Positions 9,088 to 15,956 of a DNA stretch of 64,000 nt are shown here, piece by piece. Below the pieces are notes generated by a model that was given only the letters and a program-made list of their open reading frames with translations, ran no database searches and was not told the origin of the DNA. This DNA comes from Halostagnicola sp. A56. GTDB taxonomy: Archaea; Halobacteriota; Halobacteria; Halobacteriales; Natrialbaceae. The DNA lies in NCBI RefSeq assembly GCF_000691505.1, contig NZ_JMIP02000020.1, positions 124,001 to 188,000 of the forward strand. Reading direction: 5' to 3'. The position numbers were made by a program, and so were the translations under genes. The stretch's first letter is position 1; every line of letters starts with the position of its first letter.

Positions 9088-10101
9088 ATGGAATACACGA
9101 CTCTCGGTTCGACCGGAATGGAGGTCAGCCGCATCTGTCTCGGCGGGATGAGTTTCGGCGTGAGCGACTTGCACGACTGGACGCTCGACGAGGAGGGCTC
9201 GCGCGAGATCATCGAACGCGCGATTGACCTCGGTATCAACTTCTTCGACACGGCCAACGCGTACTCGAACGGGGAGTCCGAGGAGATCATCGGGGACGTT
9301 CTCGGAGAGTACGACCGCGACGAACACGTCGTCGCCACGAAATGCTACTTCCCCACGAACCTCTTCTCCGATGCGGACGAACCACACCCGAACGCGTCGG
9401 GACTCTCCCGGAAGACTGTCGAACAGGAACTGGAGAATTCGCTAGACCGACTGGGGATGGATACCGTTGACCTCTACCAGATCCACCGGTGGGACTACGA
9501 GACACCCATCGAGCAAACGCTGCGTGCCCTTGATGACGCAGTACGACGCGGGAAGGTTCGATACATCGGCGCGTCGTCGATGTGGACTCACCAGTTCGCC
9601 GAGGCACTGTACACCAGCGAGCACCTAGATCTTGAACAGTTCGTGTCGATGCAGGACCACTACAACCTCGTCTACCGCGAAGGCGAGCGGGAGATGTTCC
9701 CCTTCTGCGAGAAAGAAGACATCGGCGTCATCCCGTGGAGTCCGCTCGCACAAGGATACCTCACCCGCCCCCACGAAGAGATGACGGCGACGACCCGCGG
9801 CGAAGAGCTCACCGAGACGCACGAGGAATACCGGATGGGCGGCGGACCGGCCGTCAACGAGCGAGTTGAGGAACTCGCTGCGGAGAAGGGGGTGACGATG
9901 GCACAGCTCTCGCTGGCGTGGTTACTCCACCAGGACGTCGTTGATGCGCCGATCGTCGGCACCACCAGCGTCGAACATCTCGAACAAGCCGTCGAAGCAC
10001 TCGATACCGACCTGACGGATTCAGAGCTAGAGTACTTGGAAGAACCGTACGAGCCCCTGCCGATTGCTGGCGCTCCTGTCCCTGGGTCGGAAGCCAACTA
10101 G
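9088..10101 (+). CDS. Aldo/keto reductase (YhdN/AKR11-like)
   Basis: A 337-residue NADPH-dependent reductase, of a different branch from the gene at 7697. Seen: LGSTGMEVSRICLGGMSFG at the N-terminus, FFDTANAYSNGESE (Asp and Tyr of the tetrad, residues about 52-60), ATKCYF (Lys) and YQIHRWD (His, near residue 130), then RYIGASSMW, IPWSPLAQGYL and a C-terminal VGTTSVEHLEQAVEAL cofactor helix. It follows the cupin with two bases between, so the two are one operon and translation is probably coupled. Confidence 0.92.
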   Translation: MEYTTLGSTGMEVSRICLGGMSFGVSDLHDWTLDEEGSREIIERAIDLGINFFDTANAYSNGESEEIIGDVLGEYDRDEHVVATKCYFPTNLFSDADEPHPNASGLSRKTVEQELENSLDRLGMDTVDLYQIHRWDYETPIEQTLRALDDAVRRGKVRYIGASSMWTHQFAEALYTSEHLDLEQFVSMQDHYNLVYREGEREMFPFCEKEDIGVIPWSPLAQGYLTRPHEEMTATTRGEELTETHEEYRMGGGPAVNERVEELAAEKGVTMAQLSLAWLLHQDVVDAPIVGTTSVEHLEQAVEALDTDLTDSELEYLEEPYEPLPIAGAPVPGSEAN

Positions 10102-10103
10102 CG

Positions 10104-10119
10104 CCTCAGTAATCTGAGG
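10104..10119 (+). promoter_or_regulatory. Perfect hairpin CCTCAG-TAAT-CTGAGG before flavodoxin gene
   Basis: A 6-bp perfect inverted repeat with a four-base loop lies between the reductase stop (10101) and the flavodoxin ATG (10136). It may be an operator for the flavodoxin gene or a small RNA hairpin within the operon transcript. No T-run follows it, so it is not a typical terminator. Confidence 0.4.
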
Positions 10120-10135
10120 ACTCAGTCACTCCACA

Positions 10136-10819
10136 ATGAGAGAGAATACCCTAAGCACTTCGAACGATTCAGAGATCGATAGAACGAGTCGGCGTAAACT
10201 GCTAGGGGCAGCTGCAGTGGCAGGAGGGGGCTTCCTTGCGGGATGTATACACCAGAGCGGGTCCGAGACGGAAGAGCAGAATACCCCCTCCCAAACTGCG
10301 GATGAGGACAGCGTACTGATCGTGTTTTTCTCTCGTACGGAAAACACCCAAGCTGTCGCTGAAATCATTCAGCAAGAAGTGGGTGGAGAGGTGTTCGAAG
10401 TGTTGCCGGCAGATCCGTACCCCGTCGATTACGACACGCTCGTCTCACAGGTAGACCAAGAAAACGAAGAGGGCTACACCCCGCCTCTCCAATGTAACGT
10501 GGAGAATATCGAGGCGTATGACACCGTATTTTTCGGTGCCCCGACGTGGGATATGCAGTTGCCACCGCCGATGAAGACCTTTCTGAGTGAACACGATTTG
10601 GGCGGGAAGACTGTGGTCCCGTTCAATACGAATGGTGGGTATGGCGTCGGGAGTAGCTTTCAAACGATAGAAGACCGCTGTCCAGATGCCGACGTACGGG
10701 AGGGCTTCTCCACGAGGGGTGGGTTGGAGAGAGATGGTGTGTACTTGGCAATCCAAGACGATCGGAGAGAGGAAGTCAGGACGGAAGTGACGGACTGGTT
10801 ACAGAGGATTCGGATGTAA
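10136..10819 (+). CDS. Exported flavodoxin lipoprotein
   Basis: 227 residues. A twin-arginine signal with a lipobox (SRRKLLGAAAVAGGGFLAGC, Cys near residue 37) directs the protein folded, with its cofactor, to the outer face of the membrane. The flavodoxin domain follows: VLIVFFSRTENTQAVAE (phosphate loop for FMN, residues about 61-77), FFGAPTWDMQLPPPM (second FMN loop) and PFNTNGGYGVGSS (third). This is the Flavodoxin_4 type found beside aldo/keto reductases and cupins in many prokaryotes. As an exported electron carrier its partner is unknown. Last gene of the redox cluster. Confidence 0.88.
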   Translation: MRENTLSTSNDSEIDRTSRRKLLGAAAVAGGGFLAGCIHQSGSETEEQNTPSQTADEDSVLIVFFSRTENTQAVAEIIQQEVGGEVFEVLPADPYPVDYDTLVSQVDQENEEGYTPPLQCNVENIEAYDTVFFGAPTWDMQLPPPMKTFLSEHDLGGKTVVPFNTNGGYGVGSSFQTIEDRCPDADVREGFSTRGGLERDGVYLAIQDDRREEVRTEVTDWLQRIRM

Positions 10820-10932
10820 TCTCGGCCTTGCCGGTGCCGCGGCCCCACCCCTCTCAGCGGTTCAACAAACAGGACGGCGTAGCGTTCGGCAACGTATTTG
10901 GCAGTTGCAACGTACTGTCCACATAATTGAGG

Positions 10933-12297
10933 ATGGCTGTACTGGACGATCTCTCGGGGTTCGAGTTCGAGGACGTGATGGAGGACGTGTTCCGGAACCT
11001 CGGCTACGAGAACGTCCGCCAGGCCGACCGCACGGCTGACGAGGGTCGCGACGTCATCATGGAGGAGGTCGTCGACGGCACCCGGCGTGCGATCATCGTC
11101 GAGTGCAAGCACACGGGGACAGTCGGGCGGCCGGTCGTCCAGAAGCTTCACTCAGCGATCGCGACGTTCGACTTCGACGGCCCGAAACGCGGAATGGTCG
11201 TCACGACCGGCCGGTTTACGAACCCTGCTCAGGAGTACGCCGACCGCCTCCAGCAGAACGACGACCCACATCCAATCGAGCTGCTCGATGGCGAGGACCT
11301 CCGGGAGATCGCCGACGAGATCGGCCTCGACCTCTACAACGGTCGCATCGAGATTCTCTGCGACGAGACGCTCCGCCCGTACGATCCAGCCGCCGACGTC
11401 GACGCGCCAGTCACGGAGGCGTTCCGCGACATCGAGAACATCGAGGCCGCCGACCTCCAAGACCCACACTCATCGGTGACGTTCCGCCCGGTGGTCGCTG
11501 TCACCGCGGACACGAACGCTGTCTTCGAGACGTCGGTGGGCGTCATCCACCGGATCAACGACCGGACCCGATTCGTCGCCCACGCCGAACGCGGGCAGCC
11601 GCAGGTCGTCGATGAGGACGTCGGGACGCTGGTCACCGAGAATCTCCACGCGACGGTCGACCTCGATGCGGAGCAGTTCGGAGAGGTGTTCGACGACGTC
11701 GAGGAGCGGCGGTTCGGGCAGACGCAAACGGAGTACAAGGAGTGGGCCGTCGAGCGACTCCAGCAGCACCACACGACGACGGTGACCTACACCGGCGACA
11801 ACAACGTCACGTACAACAAGACCTGTGAGCCGAACCGCTCGGACATCTCTGTCCAGTCGATCGAACCAGTGTACCTCCCAGAAGTTCGGCACACTACCGA
11901 CGTCCAGGAGTACACCTACCCCTACGAGTACTACGCGGCAGGCCCGTCGAGAGTGACCGCCGAGGACGGCATCCATCAGTGCGTCCACTGTGACACGAGT
12001 GGCGTCACCGAGACGTACACCTACTGTCCGAACTGCGGGGCGATCGCCTGCACCAGCCACATCAAAACGGAGCGGCTGGAGGGCGAGCCGATCTGTACCG
12101 GCTGTGCGGTGACGGAACGGTTTGCGCTGAAGATGAAGTACTTCTACGACGAGGAAAATCTCGAGGCGTTCCGCGAGGAGTACGCCGATATGCCGCTTCA
12201 CGAGAAGGCGATGGAGAACAAGTGGCTGGCCGGGGGAAGCGTTGTTGCGACGATTCTGCTCGTCGTCGGACTACTCGTCATCGGCGGCATCATCTGA
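10933..12297 (+). CDS. Membrane-anchored Mrr-like restriction endonuclease protein
   Basis: About 454 residues. The N-terminal PD-(D/E)xK nuclease domain (residues about 5-130) shows FEDVMEDVFRNLGYENV, EGRDVIM with the catalytic Asp and IIVECKH with the Glu-x-Lys pair, as in Mrr enzymes. The centre (residues about 150-330) is unrecognised. A zinc ribbon follows with CVHC, CPNC and CTGC pairs (residues about 345-400). The end is a hydrophobic helix (GSVVATILLVVGLLVIGGII), so the nuclease should sit on the membrane. ATG 10933 is preferred over an in-frame TTG at 10927. It opens the accessory island; no methylase is adjacent. Confidence 0.82.
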   Translation: MAVLDDLSGFEFEDVMEDVFRNLGYENVRQADRTADEGRDVIMEEVVDGTRRAIIVECKHTGTVGRPVVQKLHSAIATFDFDGPKRGMVVTTGRFTNPAQEYADRLQQNDDPHPIELLDGEDLREIADEIGLDLYNGRIEILCDETLRPYDPAADVDAPVTEAFRDIENIEAADLQDPHSSVTFRPVVAVTADTNAVFETSVGVIHRINDRTRFVAHAERGQPQVVDEDVGTLVTENLHATVDLDAEQFGEVFDDVEERRFGQTQTEYKEWAVERLQQHHTTTVTYTGDNNVTYNKTCEPNRSDISVQSIEPVYLPEVRHTTDVQEYTYPYEYYAAGPSRVTAEDGIHQCVHCDTSGVTETYTYCPNCGAIACTSHIKTERLEGEPICTGCAVTERFALKMKYFYDEENLEAFREEYADMPLHEKAMENKWLAGGSVVATILLVVGLLVIGGII

Positions 12298-12310
12298 GCG
12301 GGCTCAGTGT

Positions 12311-12883
12311 TCACGCCGGCTCAGCGACCATCTCTTCGAGCGCGTGCTCAAGCGGGCCGTGGAACTGCCAGCTAGCCCGATCGAAGGCTTCCTCGGTCGG
12401 ACCATCCCAGCGTGGGAAGGCGGAGTGACCACTCACCTTGACGGTCCACTTGGAGGGGTCGTCGAACGGGTTCCGGGTCGGAAGCTCGACGACGTAGAGG
12501 TACTCTTCGTCGCCGTGAATGCCGTCGGCCGGATTCTCGACACCGTGTCCGAGCAGGAACATCGGCTGGTCGAGGTGCTCCATATTGTCCGGGTCGAGGA
12601 GATCCGAGGGTTGGTCAGCGTGGATGCTCCGGTCACGCCCTTCGTCCACGTAGAGGGTCATCGTCGAGAGCGTGTCGAGGAACAGGAACTGGGCAGCGGC
12701 GTACGCAGGCCCGCGCTCTGTTCGTGTCTCGTCCAGCAGCTGCTTCAGCTGGTCCAGGTCACGGAGGACGCTATCGGGATAGCCGTCCGAGTGTCGGTAG
12801 ATTTGTGCGATGCGGTCGGTATCGGACTGTTCGCCTGCGGTCTCGCTCCGTTGGATGAACCGGAGTTGACTTCGTGTCGACAT
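12311..12883 (-). CDS. Haloarchaeal hypothetical protein with a degraded relative at 42 kb
   Basis: A 190-residue soluble protein of unknown function. Landmarks are IYRHSDGYPDSVLRDL (residues about 27-42), LFLDTLSTMTLYVDEG (near 78), FLLGHGVENPADGIHGDEEYLYVV split around residues 110-133, and FPRWDGPTEEAFDRASWQFH near 160. The same landmarks reappear in a frameshifted fragment at 41969-42220, so the family travels with accessory DNA. It converges with the Mrr-like gene with only 13 bases between the two. Confidence 0.75.
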   Translation of the reverse strand: MSTRSQLRFIQRSETAGEQSDTDRIAQIYRHSDGYPDSVLRDLDQLKQLLDETRTERGPAYAAAQFLFLDTLSTMTLYVDEGRDRSIHADQPSDLLDPDNMEHLDQPMFLLGHGVENPADGIHGDEEYLYVVELPTRNPFDDPSKWTVKVSGHSAFPRWDGPTEEAFDRASWQFHGPLEHALEEMVAEPA

Positions 12884-13084
12884 CGATCACCGCCGACGCG
12901 GGTGCGCCGGCACCCATCGCCGGCGCAGAAACAACCTCTCCTGAATCGAGTGGAGTCGCTGGAATCTCGCCGAAGGGTTGTCACTGGACAACTTAAACCC
13001 GGTTAAAAATGAATTCCAAAATTCGCAAGATAGCGGTCGGGCGGGGTCCTTGCTCGGAAACTGATGCTGTTCCAGCCCAAAGGT

Positions 13085-13954
13085 ATGCGTATGTCATCGG
13101 AGTCTGAGAGGAGCTCACCGCTCCCCGATTCGGATGAGATCGCCAGGCGGGCCGAACGGCAGCGTAGCCTGTACGAGGAGGCCGCCGAGAATCCAGACCG
13201 GGTGGTACCTGCGATGTTCATCGAGGACTGCGCCCGGTGTGAAACACTCGCCGACAAGCGGCGTCGTGAGGGCTTCTATAAACACTTCTATCGGACACTC
13301 CCTGACCGAGAGACGGCGAAGCTGTCCAGCGACGATCTCCCCGAGGAGATTCAGTCCGCTGCGCCCGTCCATCGTGCAATCGATGATACGACTCTCAAGG
13401 ACGAGAGCGCCGACGTGGCGTCCGTCTCGGAGCTGTGGGAGCAGATTGGTACTGGTGAGCACCCAGGCAAGCTGTGTCAAGCTCCGTTGGTCCACTACAT
13501 CGACCGTGAGGACTGCTATATCCACGCAGAGCCAACGCGGGTCGGCTTCAGCTGTGGTCTCCCCGTGTTCGTGTATAAACGCCGGCAATCGGACAACCAC
13601 TACGGAGTCTTCTTCTCTAGTGAGAAGGCGTATCTGTGGCTCTGTGGATGGATTCTTCACGCTAACGGATTCTTCGACCCGAAGGAGTTCATCCCATCAC
13701 TCTATTTCTTGAAGGCCTCGGACCCATCTACTGTTGCTCCTGAGCTGGTGTCCAAAACAGAAGATCTCGTGTTTCGTAACGGATTCCCCGGCGTAGACGC
13801 GCCCGAAATCACAGACCTGCCGGACGGGGTCAATCTGTACCAATTCCCGTACAGCAAGGACACGTATGCGGATCAGTTTGCTCGATGGCGCCGTCTCTAC
13901 TTCGACGATCGAACCCCTCGTGGATGCGGGTCCTGCGACGTGTGTCGGGCGTAA
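13085..13954 (+). CDS. Hypothetical protein with terminal Cys cluster
   Basis: About 289 residues, not recognised. There are two cysteine groups: CARCETLADKRRREG near residue 46 and GCGSCDVCRA as the last ten residues. With the single cysteines between them they could form an Fe-S or zinc site that bridges the two ends. No signal peptide. Moderately rich in aromatic residues (YLWLCGWILHANGFF near residue 190). ATG 13085 follows a TTAAAAAT promoter-like stretch near 13003; ATG 13064 or 13091 are alternatives. It faces the opposite way to both neighbouring gene groups. Confidence 0.68.
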   Translation: MRMSSESERSSPLPDSDEIARRAERQRSLYEEAAENPDRVVPAMFIEDCARCETLADKRRREGFYKHFYRTLPDRETAKLSSDDLPEEIQSAAPVHRAIDDTTLKDESADVASVSELWEQIGTGEHPGKLCQAPLVHYIDREDCYIHAEPTRVGFSCGLPVFVYKRRQSDNHYGVFFSSEKAYLWLCGWILHANGFFDPKEFIPSLYFLKASDPSTVAPELVSKTEDLVFRNGFPGVDAPEITDLPDGVNLYQFPYSKDTYADQFARWRRLYFDDRTPRGCGSCDVCRA

Positions 13955-13976
13955 ATTCACCGCCCTAACGCGTGCT

Positions 13977-14372
13977 CTACGCTAGGTGCGACACCTCTGA
14001 TGGTTCCTCGACGTCGTCGAACTCGCCGCGCTCGACAGGTTCCCAGTCCTCCCCCGGCTCTGGACTCCACCAGTCGACCTTGTAGGCGCCCGGTGCGCCG
14101 AAGATTTTCACGCGGGCCGACCCATCAGGCAGGTCGCGGCGCAGTTTCTCGTCGACGTGGAGGTTCCAGGTCGTGGTTGAATCGAAGCAGGCGAGCACGG
14201 CCTCCTCGTAGCCGCGCGTCTCTCGGGATTCCTGGAGTTCGACCTGGGTGTTGCAGTTCTTGCAGAACACCCCCTCGAACGGGATGTGGGTGAAGACCTC
14301 CTGCCCGCAGACGGGACACCAGAGGAACTCGAACAGTGCCTCGCTGTGTCGGTCAAGTACTTCGAGACTCAT
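13977..14372 (-). CDS. Small zinc-ribbon protein of accessory cluster
   Basis: 131 residues from ATG 14372 (MSLEVLDRHSE). A zinc ribbon CPVC...CKNC lies in residues about 19-42 (FLWCPVCGQEVFTHIP), then an acidic domain with DWWSPEPGEDWEPVE near the end. I recall similar proteins as haloarchaea-only domains of unknown function on plasmids and integrated elements. The frame extends 23 codons upstream, but these overlap the neighbour's leader and lack typical composition. Same strand as the next two genes, so probably one transcription unit. Confidence 0.72.
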   Translation of the reverse strand: MSLEVLDRHSEALFEFLWCPVCGQEVFTHIPFEGVFCKNCNTQVELQESRETRGYEEAVLACFDSTTTWNLHVDEKLRRDLPDGSARVKIFGAPGAYKVDWWSPEPGEDWEPVERGEFDDVEEPSEVSHLA

Positions 14373-14445
14373 TGGTTGACTCACCCGGTCGTACCGGGCC
14401 ACCACCTCGTGCCCGGCCGAAAAACAGCGCCCACCGCTCACTCAC

Positions 14446-14811
14446 TCACCGTTCGGCGCCGTAGACGATGCGTGAGGGGGCTTCGTACCCACAGTCGGGG
14501 CAGTCGTACCATCGCTGGATTTTCGCCCCGTCTGCTGCCTTCTCGCCGACGCGAACGTCGTTGTTCGGACACTCCGGGCAGCTGAGGTCCGGGGCCGGCC
14601 GCTCCCGGAGTTCGTCACGGAACGACGTTGCGTCCTTCGTCTCGTACCCCCGCGACCACACCGGGTAGCCGTCGACGAGGATTGCTCCGCGCCACTTGTA
14701 CCGGTAGGAATCCGGGGCTCGATGCAGGACGGCTCGCGCACCGGTCTCGGTGTTCCGATACGCAAGCGTCGGCGAGCGGCTCTCGCGTCGCCAGTTGGTG
14801 ATCCTGGGCAT
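14446..14811 (-). CDS. Small protein with TFIIS-like zinc ribbon
   Basis: 121 residues. The C-terminal half holds CPECPNNDVRVG, then CPDCGYEAPSRIVY (residues about 79-117), a four-cysteine zinc ribbon spaced as in RPA12/TFS proteins but without the acidic Asp-Glu pair at the hairpin tip that stimulates transcript cleavage. The N-terminal half (NTETGARAVLHRAPDSYRYK) is basic. It may bind nucleic acid. It lies between two other small accessory genes on the same strand. Confidence 0.72.
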   Translation of the reverse strand: MPRITNWRRESRSPTLAYRNTETGARAVLHRAPDSYRYKWRGAILVDGYPVWSRGYETKDATSFRDELRERPAPDLSCPECPNNDVRVGEKAADGAKIQRWYDCPDCGYEAPSRIVYGAER

Positions 14812-14814
14812 TAT

Positions 14815-15306
14815 TCAGAAGTGGACGTCAGCGGGTACGATCCAGAGCTCCTCACTCTCCTCGAGGAGTCGATCCAGCTGTCCACGGTGACGAATGCCGG
14901 TTCCGTGTTCGGTGTACAGGAAGATCGTCGGGCCGTCGTACGCACCGACCTGGTGGAAGGCGTGCCGGGCGAGGTCCTCGTCGCGCATGATCTCCTCGTC
15001 GGAGAGCTCGTCGATGGCCTCCTTCACCCGGTCGAGATTACGCTCGAATTCCTCCTTCGTCGCCTCCCAGCCACGCTCGAGCAGGTCCTGGCCGTCATCG
15101 GAGTCGACGGGGGCTGCCGTCGGCAACTCCCCCCATCGCGCCTTCCCCGCAACGGACGTATCCTCCTCATCGAAAGTCACGTGGTAGTCGAAGACGGCGC
15201 CGGCGTGTGGGTCCGCGCCGACCAAGCGGTCGAACACCGTCTTTCCGGTGGCCAGTGCGTCGTCGTGGGTCGATTCTTCTACCAGAGCGTAAATTACCAT
15301 GTGCAT
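14815..15306 (-). CDS. Accessory-cluster hypothetical protein
   Basis: 163 residues from ATG 15306 (MHMVIYALVEEST). An alpha/beta protein with a regular N-terminal strand, AGAVFDYHVTFDEED near residue 40, a long charged helix (EEFERNLDRVKEAIDELSDEE) and a C-terminal FLYTEHGTGIRH. No catalytic motif recognised. It ends three bases before the start of the TFIIS-like gene, so the two are translationally linked. The frame runs further upstream, but with MGAGAAGASEQS-type sequence that looks non-coding. Confidence 0.72.
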   Translation of the reverse strand: MHMVIYALVEESTHDDALATGKTVFDRLVGADPHAGAVFDYHVTFDEEDTSVAGKARWGELPTAAPVDSDDGQDLLERGWEATKEEFERNLDRVKEAIDELSDEEIMRDEDLARHAFHQVGAYDGPTIFLYTEHGTGIRHRGQLDRLLEESEELWIVPADVHF

Positions 15307-15412
15307 CTCGAACACCTCGAAACGCCGACGCACCGGGAGTGATTGCTCGCTCGCTCCAGCTGCGCCGGCACCCATCGCCGGCGCTCGAAAAACCTGATCT
15401 AGCGGTCGATTT

Positions 15413-15835
15413 TTAGGACTCGTTCGCTCGGTCGACTGTGATGGTTAGATCGCCCGACGCGTAGTCGGCCTCGAAGTCGACCGCGAACGCGTCCGCCTCG
15501 TAGGCGGCGTGGTAGGCGCGGTGGCGTTCGAGCGAGCCTGTCGCCTTGAAGTGGAAGAACGCAGCCGACGTGTAGGGCTTACTCTGCGTCTCGATTTGCG
15601 TTTCGACTGACGCCGGAAGTGCGATCTGTGGCGTGTCGGTGTCAACACTCGCAGCGAACTCCTTTGCCTCCTTGACGGTCGCCTGCGAATGGGCGGGCGT
15701 CTCACCGGTTAGCACGTTCATCGGCGTCTCCGTGTCGTCGGTGAACAGGACATCGTGGAAGGTGCGCGTCCCGAGGACTGCGTCAGGACCTAACTCGCAA
15801 TCGTGGAATGGATCGTCGTCTGGATTCTCGGGCAT
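15413..15835 (-). CDS. Accessory-cluster hypothetical protein
   Basis: A 140-residue very acidic protein from ATG 15835 (an in-frame TTG lies just before). Segments: NPDDDPFHDCELGPDAVLG at the N-terminus, NVLTGETPAHSQATVKEAKEF in the middle and a C-terminal strand pair FAVDFEADYASGDLTITVDR. No known domain. It is the first of four small genes on the minus strand (15835 to 13977) and has about 120 bases to the metal ATPase gene. Confidence 0.65.
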   Translation of the reverse strand: MPENPDDDPFHDCELGPDAVLGTRTFHDVLFTDDTETPMNVLTGETPAHSQATVKEAKEFAASVDTDTPQIALPASVETQIETQSKPYTSAAFFHFKATGSLERHRAYHAAYEADAFAVDFEADYASGDLTITVDRANES

Positions 15836-15956
15836 CAAATCACGAGCCCACGGTGGGGCTCAGTCCTTTCTGCCCCAGACAAACCACAACTTGTCTCGAT
15901 GTAGCGGAGGTAAGTCCCGAAAAAAGAGCGTCCTGCCCGCACTTCCCGCCGCAGAA

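Noticed and set aside
10104..10119. Intrinsic terminator behind the aldo/keto reductase
   Set aside because: The hairpin has no following T-run, and the flavodoxin gene follows directly on the same strand.
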